A stretch of DNA of 64,000 bases from Synechococcus sp. WH 8020 (GTDB lineage Bacteria; Cyanobacteriota; Cyanobacteriia; PCC-6307; Cyanobiaceae): the NCBI RefSeq assembly GCF_001040845.1, contig NZ_CP011941.1, positions 2,362,890 through 2,426,889 on the forward strand, written 5' to 3'. Each line of letters begins with the position of its first letter. The stretch's first letter is position 1. Below the pieces are notes generated by a model. It saw nothing but the letters and a program-made list of their open reading frames with translations, had not been told where the DNA came from and ran no database searches. Shown here one piece after another: positions 18,477 to 28,355 of the stretch. Made by a program: the position numbers and the translations under genes.

Positions 18477-19832
18477 TCAAACGTTTTGACTGTCACGCTT
18501 ATGCCGTCGGTAAAAGCGCATCACAGCTAAGGCAAGACTGCGAGGATCGTGGCGGAGAGTCGCAGTGGGCCGGCTCCCCTGAAGTGGGGCCTGCATGACT
18601 TCAAAGCCCTCTTGTTGCAGTTGCCTGCTGTTGCAGATCACTGGTTCTGCGCCCAACTTGCGGTAGTGCGCCAGAAGAGCAGATTCCCTGATGGGTTCCT
18701 GGGCAAGCACGCAGTCGAACAAGCGCTTGCTCACCCCGAGAGAAGCCAATTGGGCTTCGATGGCGCGCAGGTGACCACTCACATCCAATCCATCCGTTTC
18801 GCCTGGTTGGGTCATCAGGTTGCAGATGTAAAGCCTGGGCGCGCGGCTGCGTTGAATGGCCGTGACCAATTCAGGCACTAGCAGGTTCGGAAGAAGTGAG
18901 GTGTACAAACTGCCTGGTCCCAGCAAAATCAAATCGGCGTGGGCAATGGCCTCGAGTGCTCTGGGTAATGCCGGTGGCTTTTCCGGCAGGCATCCCATCC
19001 GCACAATCGGGCTGCGTGCATTGCCAATCGCCGATTCCCCTTCAATCGTTGTGCCGTCTTCGAGTTCAGCCCAGAGACGCACATCGGCGTTGGTAGCGGG
19101 CACCACCTGGCCCTGAACGGCGAGGACGCGACTTGACGCTGTGATCGCTGTTTCCAGGCTCCCCGTAATCGCGCTGAGGGCGGACAGAAAGAGATTGCCA
19201 AAGCTGTGGCCTTCTAGACCGCTGCCCGCTGAGAAGCGGTATTGGAACAGACGGGTGAGTAACGGTTCTTCTGTGGAGAGAGCGGCAAGACAGTTGCGGA
19301 TGTCTCCTGGAGGCAACACGCCAAGTTCGCGACGCAGCACGCCGCTACTGCCTCCGTCATCGGCAACGGTCACGATCGCTGTGATGTGGCTGCTGTAGCG
19401 CTTCAGACCACTCAGCAAGGTTGATAAGCCTGTTCCACCACCAATCGCCACAATGCTGGGGCCTCGATTGAGGCGACTTTTTGCACGAAGCGCATCTATT
19501 AAGACCGTGTCTTTTTCCGGGGCCAGGGCCTGTTGGATCGAGCCAAAACTCTGGCTTTGCCCCCAGAGCAGCAGTCCGATCCCCAGCAGCAGCACGAGCG
19601 GACCGGTGAAAGCACCCGGCAACACTCTCGTGATCCAACCAAGAGATTCTTGAATGGCCCAGAGCATCCAATAGATGGGTTGTAGGTCTGCCCAGACCGC
19701 AGCCCCTAAGAGGGCCAAGACCAATCCAATTCCCGAGGTGAGTAGCCATCGCTTCACCACCAGTCCGGGTTGCAACCAGCTCATGGCCCTGCGGGAGCGC
19801 AGCATTAGATCGCGCTGCCGTTCCGCCTGCAT
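18477..19832 (-). CDS. YvcK/CofD-like UDP-sugar-binding regulatory protein
   Basis: About 451 residues. An N-terminal part with two hydrophobic segments (about residues 20-95) is followed by a CofD-like Rossmann domain that opens IVAIGGGTGLSTLL, with ADDGGSSGVLR and LPPGDIRNCLAALS. This is the YvcK/GlmR type, known in Bacillus to bind UDP-GlcNAc and adjust cell-wall metabolism, rather than F420-making CofD. The membrane-anchored N terminus is common in cyanobacteria. The start is uncertain: ATG 19832 is used, and a TTG at 19877 in frame adds 15 residues. The stop lies two bases from the convergent ndhJ stop. Confidence 0.88.
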   Translation of the reverse strand: MQAERQRDLMLRSRRAMSWLQPGLVVKRWLLTSGIGLVLALLGAAVWADLQPIYWMLWAIQESLGWITRVLPGAFTGPLVLLLGIGLLLWGQSQSFGSIQQALAPEKDTVLIDALRAKSRLNRGPSIVAIGGGTGLSTLLSGLKRYSSHITAIVTVADDGGSSGVLRRELGVLPPGDIRNCLAALSTEEPLLTRLFQYRFSAGSGLEGHSFGNLFLSALSAITGSLETAITASSRVLAVQGQVVPATNADVRLWAELEDGTTIEGESAIGNARSPIVRMGCLPEKPPALPRALEAIAHADLILLGPGSLYTSLLPNLLVPELVTAIQRSRAPRLYICNLMTQPGETDGLDVSGHLRAIEAQLASLGVSKRLFDCVLAQEPIRESALLAHYRKLGAEPVICNSRQLQQEGFEVMQAPLQGSRPTATLRHDPRSLALAVMRFYRRHKRDSQNV

Positions 19833-19972
19833 GGCTCGGAGTCGTTGTCGATTTCCGCGGCGTGGAGGGCTGGTCAAAAGGGATCGGGTGCGATGGCGTC
19901 AAATCCACCGAAGTAGTTGAACTGTACGGAAGTTGAACCTGATCACCAACCTTTTACGGCAATCCAGGCAGG

Positions 19973-20800
19973 ATGAGTCAACTTTCAGCCATCAGCCCTT
20001 TGGTTAACGCGCGGGATTCCTCGTTCAAACCCGTTGTTGAGATGAGAGATCTCACGATGCAGTGGGGGTCTCATCCGGTGCTGGACGGGGTGAATCTGCT
20101 GATGAATCCCGGGGAGCGCATCGCGGTGGTCGGTCCTTCAGGAGCGGGAAAATCAACCGTTTTGCGTTTGCTGGCTGGTTTACAACTGCCCACCGCTGGC
20201 GAATTGAGGTTGTTTGGTGAACCTCAGACCTACCTCCGCCTGGATCAACGCCGTCCGCCCGATGTCCGTCTTGTCTTCCAAAACCCAGCACTGTTGGCGT
20301 CCTTAACGGTGGAGGAAAACGTTGGCTTCCTATTGAACCGGCTCGGAAGGATGCGTCCCGCCCAAATTCGCGACCGTGTCATGGCCTGCTTGGAAGCTGT
20401 GGGTCTTTATGAAGTCGCCCATCAATATCCCGGCGAAATCAGTGGAGGGATGCAGAAGCGAGTGAGCTTTGCTCGCGCCTTGATTGATGATCCAGATCGA
20501 GATGAAGCTGCCATGCCCCTCTTGTTATATGACGAGCCCACAGCAGGCCTAGACCCAGTGGCAGCCACGAGGATTGAAGATTTAATCGTCAAAACCACCA
20601 CAGTGGCTCAGGGGTGTTCGCTGGTGGTCAGCCATGTCCACAGCACCATCGAACGCACGGCGGAGCGAATTGTGATGCTGTATGGCGGCCGGTTCCAATG
20701 GGACGGAACTGTGGACGATTACCGAACAACAGAGAATCCCTACGTTGTTCAGTTCAGGACGGGTAACCTGCGCGGACCTATGCAGCCTGCTGAGCACTGA
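19973..20800 (+). CDS. MlaF/TGD3-type ABC transporter ATP-binding protein
   Basis: A 275-residue ATPase that should drive lipid transport between membranes with an MCE protein. The Walker A is GPSGAGKST, the signature is ISGGMQKRVSFARAL, the Walker B is LLLYDEPTAGLDP and the switch histidine is in VVSHV. It resembles E. coli MlaF and plant TGD3. It is followed after three bases by an MlaD-type MCE gene, which supports the assignment. The MlaE-type permease is not next to them. Confidence 0.92.
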   Translation: MSQLSAISPLVNARDSSFKPVVEMRDLTMQWGSHPVLDGVNLLMNPGERIAVVGPSGAGKSTVLRLLAGLQLPTAGELRLFGEPQTYLRLDQRRPPDVRLVFQNPALLASLTVEENVGFLLNRLGRMRPAQIRDRVMACLEAVGLYEVAHQYPGEISGGMQKRVSFARALIDDPDRDEAAMPLLLYDEPTAGLDPVAATRIEDLIVKTTTVAQGCSLVVSHVHSTIERTAERIVMLYGGRFQWDGTVDDYRTTENPYVVQFRTGNLRGPMQPAEH

Positions 20801-20803
20801 ATT

Positions 20804-21697
20804 ATGCGTCGGAGCGTACGTGAGGGGATTGTCGGATTTTCCGTGATTGCCGCGGTTGTCGGCTTTGCAGGCACCATGCTCTGGCTCAGAGGCGAGCGTG
20901 TTTTGTCAAAGTCTTGGACCGTGACGGCCGATTTCCAGGATGCAGGGGGATTGGCGGTTCGCTCACCTGTGACCTATCGGGGAATCATGGTGGGGAATGT
21001 CACGGATATCAAGGTGACGCCTAAGGCTGTCAGGGTGTCGATCGAGATTTCTCAGGATGATCTCCAGTTATCGCTGCCTGTTCAAGCCGCAGTGGCGTCT
21101 GAATCTCTGTTGGGTGGAGACTCTCAGGTGGCCCTAACCAGTCTTGGCCCGCCTCCTCAAAAGAATGCTCCGTTGCCCAAATCTCAACGCTGCAAAGGGC
21201 AGGGTGTTTTGTGTGATGGAGCAACGATTCAAGGCAGCGAATCCGCGAGCCTCGCATCGATCACAAACTCTTTTCAGGAGCTTTTGAATCAGGCAAAGAC
21301 AGAACAGTTGGTCCCCAAGTTGGTTGGATCGACAGAACAGTTCGACGAAACGTTGAGGGATATTGAGCTGCTTGCCACGCAACTCAGAGAGGATTTGGCT
21401 AAGGCTGCACCCACGATTGCGAACCTCAATGAAGCCACGGCTCAGGCCGCTAGTGCAAGTCGTCACATCAACAGCATTGTGAGCGCTTTTGACACGCCAA
21501 CAACCATGACCGACCTCAAGCAAACGGTGAGCAATGCCCGATCGTTGACAGCAACCTTTGATGAGGTGGGTGGTGACGTTGAAAAACTCACGGCAGACCC
21601 CCAATTCATGGCGGCTGTGCGGAGCGTCACGATCGGTTTAGGCCAGTTTTTTCACGAGTTGTACCCAGCACGCACCCCGGATGTCGCCAAGCCTTAA
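20804..21697 (+). CDS. MlaD/TGD2-type MCE substrate-binding protein
   Basis: A 297-residue protein with one N-terminal membrane helix (GIVGFSVIAAVVGFAGTMLWL) followed by a single MCE domain (VTADFQDAGGLAVRSPVTYRG, VGNVTDIKV). The C-terminal part is helical and Gln/Ala-rich, suited to a coiled-coil tunnel. It probably forms a periplasmic ring that carries phospholipids between inner and outer or thylakoid membranes. It is in an operon with the upstream ATPase. Confidence 0.9.
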   Translation: MRRSVREGIVGFSVIAAVVGFAGTMLWLRGERVLSKSWTVTADFQDAGGLAVRSPVTYRGIMVGNVTDIKVTPKAVRVSIEISQDDLQLSLPVQAAVASESLLGGDSQVALTSLGPPPQKNAPLPKSQRCKGQGVLCDGATIQGSESASLASITNSFQELLNQAKTEQLVPKLVGSTEQFDETLRDIELLATQLREDLAKAAPTIANLNEATAQAASASRHINSIVSAFDTPTTMTDLKQTVSNARSLTATFDEVGGDVEKLTADPQFMAAVRSVTIGLGQFFHELYPARTPDVAKP

Positions 21698-21708
21698 ACC
21701 GTGTTGAG

Positions 21709-23787
21709 TTAAACCGTGTTCAGAGCATCCATGGCGACTGCGGCAATCGCCTGATCGCTTGCTTTGGGGAGCTGCACATATTTTCCTCCAGCGGCTTCGG
21801 CAAGATCTTTGCCCATGCCGCTACCGATGAATTTGCGTTCGGTGTCGATCACCAGCAGCTTGAGGCCGAGCATCCGATAGCGGGTGGCCACATCCAACAC
21901 TTCTTGCTTTAAGTCGGGCTTTTCCTCTCCCTCCAGCACGGGTTGCCCAAGAGAGGTGCTCAAGGGGACATTGCCTCGACCATCCGTGATTGCAACCACT
22001 ACCACTTGGCCGAGATCGCCTGTGGCCAGGGCGTTGGCACCCACCCGGGCGGCTTGGGTCAGGCCATGGGCCAGCGGTGAGCCACCGCCGCAGGGCATGG
22101 ACTCCAGGCGTCGCCGTGCGGCCGTAATCGAGCGGGTGGGGGGCAGCAGCACTTCAGCTTGATCACCGCGGAAAGGAATGAGGGCCACCTCGTCGCGGTT
22201 TTCGTAGGCCTCGGTGAGGAGTCGGATCACGGCCCCTTTGGCGCTCTGCATGCGGTTCAGAGCCATCGAACCACTGGCATCCACCAGAAAGATCACCAGG
22301 GCACCAGCCTGGCGTTGCAGCAGCTTGGCTCGGAGGTCGGACTCTTCAACAATGACGACGCGGTCTGGCTGCCGTGCGCGGCGAGCCTTTTGATACGGGG
22401 CCGCAGCGCGCAGGGTGGCGTCAACGGCGATGCGGCGCACGGGGCCGCGGGGCAACATCGGTTTCACATAGCGACCACGGCTGTCACTGAGGACAACGGA
22501 GCGGCTGCCGCTGTTGCCGCTTTTGCTCTTGGCAGCGTTGAACAGCAGCAGATCGGGATCAATCGCTACGGACTCTGGATCGAGCATGAACTCTTCCGGG
22601 ACCGACGGTGGTGGCTGATCTTCGGGGGTGTCGTCATCATCGCTGTTGTCTTCACTCTCCTGTTCTTCGCTGTCCTGTTCTTCCTCTTCCCCTGTTCCTT
22701 CAGGTGGTGGCGGTGGCTGTTGATCTTGGGGTGGTGGTGGCTCCATCTGTTGTTCAGGTGGGGGCAGTTGAGAGGCCCGTGGGGCGATCACCAGCGCAAC
22801 CGCGACTTGTAAGTCCTCTGCTTCCACCTGATCGCGCCCGCTGAGGGCGGCATGGGCTTTGGCGGCACGCACGGCATAGAGCTCGGAGCGATGTCCTTCC
22901 ACCCCACCGCGAATGGCCTCGATCACCAGATATTCGATCTGTTCGCTGCTGATTTGTACATCCGGTAGCCATTGCCGCGCCAGGAGCAATTGGGTGGCGA
23001 GCGCGTCGGTTTCTTCGCTCCACTTGTCGGAGAAGCTCCTGCTGCACTGACCGTGGGCCAGGACCGCGTTGGTGATCTCCACTCGTTGCTCAGTGCTAAC
23101 GATTTGATTGGCGGATAAGACGATCGCAAAGCGATCCAGTAGGTGATCGCGGATGGCCCCTTCTTCGGGGTTGTACGTGGCAATCAGCAGTGGCCGGCAG
23201 GGGTGGCTCAGGCTGAGCCCTTCCCGTTCCACCTGGTTTTCACCGCTGCCAACGGCGGCAAGCAACAGATTGATGATCCCGTCGTCGAGCAGGTTCAGCT
23301 CATCGACGTAGAGCACACCGCGGTGTGCTTCTGCCAGTAATCCCGGCTGGAAGACGGGGGAACCACTGGCCAAGGAGGCGGTGACATCCACGGAGCCCAC
23401 CAGGCGATCTTCCGTAACGCCAAGGGGAATCTGGATGAACGGGGCTGGAATGACTGTGGTGGGTGGATCTTGCTGCCGTTCGCCCCAATCCTGGGCATTC
23501 TGCGGATCGAGGTTGCGTCCCGGCAGCTTGGTCTCTCCAGCGGCTTCAAGGTCAACAACGTCGATGGGAGGGATCAGGGCATGCAAGCCTCGAGCCAGCA
23601 CCGACTTTCCTGTTCCACGCCCGCCAGCAATGATCACGCCGCCTAAGCCTGGATCGACTGCTGCCAACAGCAGGGCCAGCTTGAGGGTGCCGTGGCCGGT
23701 AATAGCCGCCAGCGGAAAAGCCCGGCTGGCTTGATCCAGCGCCACTGTGTTGATGACTCCGTTTGATGTCACCCCGCTTGCAACCAT
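21709..23787 (-). CDS. chlD: Magnesium-protoporphyrin chelatase subunit D
   Basis: A 692-residue AAA+ subunit of the chelatase that inserts Mg into protoporphyrin IX for chlorophyll. The N-terminal AAA+ domain has [14 protein letters not shown] and [11 protein letters not shown] central acidic/proline-rich linker ([17 protein letters not shown]) follows. The C-terminal integrin-I domain has a MIDAS motif DASGSM and the later ITDGRGN. I use ATG 23787, because a longer start would run into folK on the other strand. It is convergent with mlaD, stop to stop, 11 bases apart. Confidence 0.96.
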   Translation of the reverse strand: MVASGVTSNGVINTVALDQASRAFPLAAITGHGTLKLALLLAAVDPGLGGVIIAGGRGTGKSVLARGLHALIPPIDVVDLEAAGETKLPGRNLDPQNAQDWGERQQDPPTTVIPAPFIQIPLGVTEDRLVGSVDVTASLASGSPVFQPGLLAEAHRGVLYVDELNLLDDGIINLLLAAVGSGENQVEREGLSLSHPCRPLLIATYNPEEGAIRDHLLDRFAIVLSANQIVSTEQRVEITNAVLAHGQCSRSFSDKWSEETDALATQLLLARQWLPDVQISSEQIEYLVIEAIRGGVEGHRSELYAVRAAKAHAALSGRDQVEAEDLQVAVALVIAPRASQLPPPEQQMEPPPPQDQQPPPPPEGTGEEEEQDSEEQESEDNSDDDDTPEDQPPPSVPEEFMLDPESVAIDPDLLLFNAAKSKSGNSGSRSVVLSDSRGRYVKPMLPRGPVRRIAVDATLRAAAPYQKARRARQPDRVVIVEESDLRAKLLQRQAGALVIFLVDASGSMALNRMQSAKGAVIRLLTEAYENRDEVALIPFRGDQAEVLLPPTRSITAARRRLESMPCGGGSPLAHGLTQAARVGANALATGDLGQVVVVAITDGRGNVPLSTSLGQPVLEGEEKPDLKQEVLDVATRYRMLGLKLLVIDTERKFIGSGMGKDLAEAAGGKYVQLPKASDQAIAAVAMDALNTV

Positions 23788-23808
23788 GGATGCGCCTTGA
23801 CTCCACCT

Positions 23809-24369
23809 GTGAGAAACAGTCTCGCTGATCAGACCCACAGCCTTGCTGTGGCCCTGGGCTCCAATCAGGTCGGCCCTTATGGCTCGCCGCTGCGGACTCT
23901 CATGGCCGTGAGGCCCTTGCTGGAGGGTCTGATCGGTCGTTGGGCCCAGTCCGTGGAAGAGAGCAGTCCAGTGTCCACTGCTTCGAACGATGTTTGTTCG
24001 GCACTGACGTTCTCTTGGTCCCCGTTGCAGCAGACCGCACCTGTGGGTGGACCGTCCGATCAGCCGTCTTATCTCAATGCCGTTCTGCTGGTGAAGGGCC
24101 TAGAGGTCAAACCTGCGTCGACCGCAGCACTGGATTTGCTGGATGCACTCCAACAGGTGGAGCGATCATTTGGGCGCGACCGCTCTCAGGAGGAACGCTG
24201 GGGACCGCGACCTTTGGATCTCGATTTGTTGTTTTGGGGCGATTGGCGTTTGGATCATCCGCGCTTGACGCTGCCGCACCCCCGCTTGCATTTGCGCTGT
24301 TTTGTGATGGAGCCATTGCTGGCGGCCATGCAGGCTTCAACGCCCTGGCTGAGCAGAAAGCTGGGCTGA
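23809..24369 (+). CDS. folK: 2-amino-4-hydroxy-6-hydroxymethyldihydropteridine diphosphokinase
   Basis: About 186 residues. It transfers pyrophosphate to the dihydropterin in folate synthesis. The start of the fold is [11 protein letters not shown], and the PROSITE-type signature is [33 protein letters not shown] precedes it. The start is uncertain: GTG 23809 is used, and a TTG at 23797 is in frame. It diverges from chlD within about 20 bases, so the two promoters must lie close together or inside the genes. Confidence 0.93.
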   Translation: MRNSLADQTHSLAVALGSNQVGPYGSPLRTLMAVRPLLEGLIGRWAQSVEESSPVSTASNDVCSALTFSWSPLQQTAPVGGPSDQPSYLNAVLLVKGLEVKPASTAALDLLDALQQVERSFGRDRSQEERWGPRPLDLDLLFWGDWRLDHPRLTLPHPRLHLRCFVMEPLLAAMQASTPWLSRKLG

Positions 24370-24424
24370 CGCACGGCTGTGGAACTGAACCCGCCATGCT
24401 GGATTGAAAGCTTGTTCCCCCGGA

Positions 24425-24985
24425 ATGGTCCCGCTTCCCGCGCCTGAGCCCTCCAAGTTGTTGGAGACCCTCGAGATCATGGATGCGCGCAAGATTCGTT
24501 TCGAGCGCAATCGCATCCTGTTGCCAATGGGGGTGGAGGGAACGTTTGGGATCATTCGCCACCCAGGCGCCTCACTGGCGGTTCCCATCACCTCTGACGG
24601 CCAGGTTGTGATTTTGCGTCAATACCGTTTTGCGGTGCAGGCACGTCTCCTTGAGTTCCCTGCGGGCACCCTCGAAGAGGGTGAAGATCCCCTGGAATCA
24701 ATGCAACGAGAGCTTGGGGAAGAAGCTGGATACAGCGCTGCCCGTTGGGATTCGCTTGGCCCGATGTTGCCTTGTCCTGGATATTCCGACGAGGTGATTC
24801 ATTGCTTTTTGGCGCGGGACCTCAGCCGTTTGGAGCATCCACCCACTGGCGATGACGATGAGGATCTTGAGGTGATCCTGATGAATCCGTCGGAATTGGA
24901 TGCCCATCTGGCATCCGGTGATGAATGGCTGGATGGCAAGACCGTCACCGCCTGGTTCCGCGCCAAGCAACTGTTGGGTCTCTGA
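24425..24985 (+). CDS. Nudix hydrolase, ADP-ribose pyrophosphatase-like
   Basis: A 186-residue protein with a complete Nudix box: G at the start of GTLEEGE, then RELGEEAGY (Gx5Ex7REUxEExGU). The flanking sequence PGYSDEVIHCFLA resembles the NudF/ADP-ribose pyrophosphatase branch, which hydrolyses ADP-ribose or related sugar nucleotides. I use ATG 24425. A TTG at 24404 is also open. Its TGA overlaps the ATG of the photolyase gene by one base. Confidence 0.87.
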   Translation: MVPLPAPEPSKLLETLEIMDARKIRFERNRILLPMGVEGTFGIIRHPGASLAVPITSDGQVVILRQYRFAVQARLLEFPAGTLEEGEDPLESMQRELGEEAGYSAARWDSLGPMLPCPGYSDEVIHCFLARDLSRLEHPPTGDDDEDLEVILMNPSELDAHLASGDEWLDGKTVTAWFRAKQLLGL

Positions 24986-26463
24986 TGACGGCGTCTCGCG
25001 TTTTGTTTTGGCATCGCCGCGACCTGCGCTTGGCCGACAATCTCGGTTTGCAGGCGGCAGCGGAGATCAGCCCTGCGGTGACGGGCGTGTATGTGCTTGA
25101 TCCAGCGCTGATTCACCCGCCTGAGTCGTTGCCACCGATGGCTCCGGCCCGGCTTTGGTTCCTGGTGGAAAGCCTGCGTGAGCTTCAGCAGCGCTGGCGT
25201 GATGTGGGGAGTCGTTTGCTGGTGGTGGCTGGCGATCCGGTGCAGCTGCTGCCGCGTTTGGCGTCGTTACTGGAGGCGCCTGCGGTGGTCTGGAGCCGGG
25301 ATGTGGAGCCCTATGCAAGGGAACGCGACCGTCAGGTGGCCAAAGCACTGCAAGCGGATGGTCGCAAGGTGTTGGTGGATTGGGATCAGCTGCTGCTGGC
25401 ACCGGATTTGATCAAAACCGGAGGTGGTGATCCGTATCGCGTGTTTGGTCCTTTCCTGCGCAATTGGCGCGGGCAGGTGGAGCGCCGTGGGCCAAGCACG
25501 GTGGATGCTCCCAGGGCCTTGATCGATCTGGAGGCCGACATGCTGGAAGCCATTCGTGGTGGTGAGAGTGCGCTAGGCCGTTTGTGCAATGAGGGGCAGC
25601 GGCAGCTGGAGCAGTTGCAGGTTGAGCACGGTTTTCGTGGCACGGATCTGTGCCCCAGTCGTCCAGGAGAGGCCGCGGCGGCTGAGCAGTTAGCCACGTT
25701 TGCTGACGGGGCTTTGTTGGCCTATGAACCCGATCGCAATTTTCCGGGGATGCCAGGAACGTCGTATCTCAGTGCGGGATTAAGTGTGGGTACGGTCAGT
25801 CCTCGTCAGGCCTGGTGCGCTGCCCAAGGAGTCAAGGAGATCGCCCGTAGTGATGAGCAACGGCAGGCGATCACGGTGTGGGAACAGGAACTCTGCTGGC
25901 GTGAGTTTTACCAGCAGGCCTTGTTCCATTTCCCTGAACTGGCGGATGGTCCTTATCGCGAGCAGTGGCGGCGTTTCCCTTGGGAAAACAACAGCAACTG
26001 GTTTGACGCTTGGAGGGAAGGACAAACGGGGATGCCGATCATCGATGCGGCGATGCGACAGCTCAACCAAAGCGGCTGGATGCATAACCGTTGCCGCATG
26101 ATCGTGGCCTCATTCCTTGTGAAGGATTTGATCTGTGATTGGCGTTGGGGCGAGCGCGCCTTCATGGAGTTGGAGGTGGATGGAGATTTGGCTGCCAACA
26201 ATGGTGGCTGGCAATGGAGCGCCAGCAGTGGCATGGATCCAAAGCCTTTGCGGATTTTTAACCCGGCCACTCAGGCGTCGAAATTTGATGCCGAGGGTGA
26301 GTACATCCGTGAATGGGTTCCTGAATTGCGGCACGTCAACACCAAGGATTTGATCAGTGGTGAGATCGCTGCTTTGGAGCGCAGGGGCTATCCGGAGCAG
26401 CTGGTGAATCACAAAGTGCAGCAGGCCAAGTTCAAAGCGCTTTACGCCACCATTCGCTCTTGA
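24985..26463 (+). CDS. phrB: Class I deoxyribodipyrimidine photolyase
   Basis: A 492-residue FAD enzyme that repairs UV cyclobutane dimers with light. The N-terminal antenna domain begins SRVLFWHRRDLRLADN. The C-terminal FAD domain has ELCWREFYQQ, the WMHNRCRMIVASFLVKDL signature and a DGDLAANNGGWQW segment followed by RIFNP. Overall it is of the bacterial class I type with deazaflavin or folate antenna. Its start overlaps the Nudix stop. The last 22 bases overlap the convergent aminotransferase gene. A second, split photolyase-like locus lies 2.4 kb downstream. Confidence 0.95.
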   Translation: MTASRVLFWHRRDLRLADNLGLQAAAEISPAVTGVYVLDPALIHPPESLPPMAPARLWFLVESLRELQQRWRDVGSRLLVVAGDPVQLLPRLASLLEAPAVVWSRDVEPYARERDRQVAKALQADGRKVLVDWDQLLLAPDLIKTGGGDPYRVFGPFLRNWRGQVERRGPSTVDAPRALIDLEADMLEAIRGGESALGRLCNEGQRQLEQLQVEHGFRGTDLCPSRPGEAAAAEQLATFADGALLAYEPDRNFPGMPGTSYLSAGLSVGTVSPRQAWCAAQGVKEIARSDEQRQAITVWEQELCWREFYQQALFHFPELADGPYREQWRRFPWENNSNWFDAWREGQTGMPIIDAAMRQLNQSGWMHNRCRMIVASFLVKDLICDWRWGERAFMELEVDGDLAANNGGWQWSASSGMDPKPLRIFNPATQASKFDAEGEYIREWVPELRHVNTKDLISGEIAALERRGYPEQLVNHKVQQAKFKALYATIRS

Positions 26464-27656
26464 ATCTGAGCCACGAGTTGCTCGCGCAACACCGCGATCA
26501 CGCGTTCCTGTTGTTCAGGTGTTAACTCCGGAAAGATCGGCAGACTCAGCACTTCGCTGCACAGTTGATCGGTGATCGGCAGGTTGCCCTCAGCGTGAGC
26601 TTGGCCTTCGTATGCCGGCTGCCGATGGATTGGGATGGGGTAATAAATGATCGTGTTAACACCTTGCTCTTGGAGGCTTTGCTTGAGCCAGTCCCGGCAA
26701 CGACTGGAGGGCAAGCCCAAGGTGCTGTCTGATTCGGAGCAGGTTCTGTCACAGGACGGCTGGTTGTTTGGGCAGAGGCCTACGCGCACCACAAATTGAT
26801 TCCAGCCATGGCCCACGTTCGCATCAGTGGCGGAATCGGGGAGCTCAAGGCCCGGGATGTCTTTGAGAGCTTCCAGATAGCGCTTGGCGATTGCTGCTCG
26901 CTTCTCGACCCATCCGCTGAGGTATGGCAGCTTCACGTTGAGAACTGCGGCCTGAATGGAATCCAGGCGGCTGTTGTAGCCCAATGCGGTGTGCAGGTAG
27001 CGGCGGGGCATGCCATGCACCGCCAGCTCACGCATGCGTTGGGCAAGATCATCGTCTTGGCAGGTGATCGCGCCGCCATCGCCTGCAGCTCCGAGATTTT
27101 TCGTGGGGAAAAAGCTGAAACAGCCCACATCCCCCCAACTGCCAACGGGTTTGGAATCCCAGCTGGCCCCAGTCGCCTGCGCGCAGTCCTCCACCACTTT
27201 GAGCCCATGGGAATGGGCGATGTCCATGATGCGTGCCATGTTCACCGGACGGCCGAACAGGTGAACGGGTAGCAGTGCCCTCGTGGCGGGTGTGATTGCG
27301 GCTTCAATCAGATTGAGGTCGATCAGATAGGTGACAGGGTCCACGTCCACGAACACGGGCGTCGCTCCCACAGCACTGATCGCTTCGGCCGTTGCAAAGA
27401 AGCTGAAGGATGCCGTGATCACCTCATCGCCAGAGCCGATGCCAAGGCCTCGCAAGGCCAGGATCAAGGCATCAGTACCGCTGTTGCAACCCACGGCATG
27501 GCGACTGTTCACGCTTGCGGCAAACGCGTCCTCAAATTGTTTGATCTCGGCGCCACCGATGTATTGCCCACTGCGCAACACCCGCAAGACGGCATCATCG
27601 AGCTCTGATCCGAGATCGGCGAGCTGATCTGTGAGGCTGAACGGAGGCACCTGCAT
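26442..27656 (-). CDS. DegT/DnrJ/EryC1/StrS-family sugar aminotransferase
   Basis: A 404-residue PLP enzyme that probably aminates a keto-sugar nucleotide for surface glycans. The PLP lysine is in FFPTKNLGAAGDGG, VEDCAQATGA holds the cofactor-contacting Asp, and NSGTDALILAL starts the cofactor site. Near residue 300 there is an unusual Cys-rich insertion (GLCPNNQPSCDRTCSES and later SSRCRDW) that I do not recall in typical members. I use ATG 27656. The redoxin gene ends 10 bases upstream, so the two are probably cotranscribed. Confidence 0.9.
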   Translation of the reverse strand: MQVPPFSLTDQLADLGSELDDAVLRVLRSGQYIGGAEIKQFEDAFAASVNSRHAVGCNSGTDALILALRGLGIGSGDEVITASFSFFATAEAISAVGATPVFVDVDPVTYLIDLNLIEAAITPATRALLPVHLFGRPVNMARIMDIAHSHGLKVVEDCAQATGASWDSKPVGSWGDVGCFSFFPTKNLGAAGDGGAITCQDDDLAQRMRELAVHGMPRRYLHTALGYNSRLDSIQAAVLNVKLPYLSGWVEKRAAIAKRYLEALKDIPGLELPDSATDANVGHGWNQFVVRVGLCPNNQPSCDRTCSESDSTLGLPSSRCRDWLKQSLQEQGVNTIIYYPIPIHRQPAYEGQAHAEGNLPITDQLCSEVLSLPIFPELTPEQQERVIAVLREQLVAQIQERMVA

Positions 27657-27666
27657 GGCGGGCACC

Positions 27667-28284
27667 TTAAGTCGACTGGCCAAACCATGGGGGTTCCTGG
27701 CCAGGGTTCCACTTGATGTTGCAGCCCATGGACGGCAGCTGCGTCTCGCTCACAGGGGTTCCAGCCAAGAGATTTGTGAGTGCAGCGCGTAGATCAGATC
27801 CGTCGAGAGGCTGCTCATTTCCAGGCCGACTTGCATCGAGTTGGCCTCGGTAGCGAAGCGTTTGCGTGCCATCGGCATCGGGTGCAAAGGCATAGAACTC
27901 AGGGGTGCAGGCGCCACGCAGATCTTTGGCCAGTGTTTGCTGTTCATCCAGCAAGTAGGGGAAGCGCCAGCCCTGCTGATCGGCCTGTTGCCGCAGCCCA
28001 TCACGTCCGTCTTGAGGGTGGGTGGTGAGGCTGTTACTGGAGATGGCGAGCATGGTGATCTGGTCTCCGAAATCCAACTCCAACCGGGTGATCTCTGGCT
28101 CCACGTGTTTCACGAATGGGCAGTGAGCACAGATCAGCATTATCAACAGAGGACGCCCTGGCAGATCCCTGCTACTCACCAGCTCATCTGGCGAGGACCA
28201 GGGCGGGTGACCCGACACCAGGGGCAGTGAAAATTGAGGCAGAGGATGCTGAAGAGGCAGCATCGTGGATGGCGTCAGGACCAT
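27667..28284 (-). CDS. Thioredoxin-fold redoxin (AhpC/TSA family)
   Basis: A roughly 205-residue protein. The thioredoxin-like strand GRPLLIMLICAHCPFVKH carries a CAHC motif, where the first Cys is at the peroxiredoxin or thioredoxin active-site position. CTPEFYAF is the usual later segment. Proteins of this group are common in cyanobacteria and probably act as thiol peroxidases or reductases, with exact substrate unknown. The start is uncertain: ATG 28284 is used, and ATG 28263 is possible. Confidence 0.82.
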   Translation of the reverse strand: MVLTPSTMLPLQHPLPQFSLPLVSGHPPWSSPDELVSSRDLPGRPLLIMLICAHCPFVKHVEPEITRLELDFGDQITMLAISSNSLTTHPQDGRDGLRQQADQQGWRFPYLLDEQQTLAKDLRGACTPEFYAFAPDADGTQTLRYRGQLDASRPGNEQPLDGSDLRAALTNLLAGTPVSETQLPSMGCNIKWNPGQEPPWFGQST

Positions 28285-28355
28285 GGCATCGAGCAATGGT
28301 GGATTCCGCCATCCTGAGTCGGTAGAGAATTACCTGTCAAAGCAGGATCGAGTTG

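Noticed and set aside
22159-22812. Plus-strand frame of about 217 codons inside chlD
   Set aside because: It is the reverse complement of the acidic/proline-rich linker and integrin domain of chlD. Its Trp/Leu-rich composition is an artefact of that.
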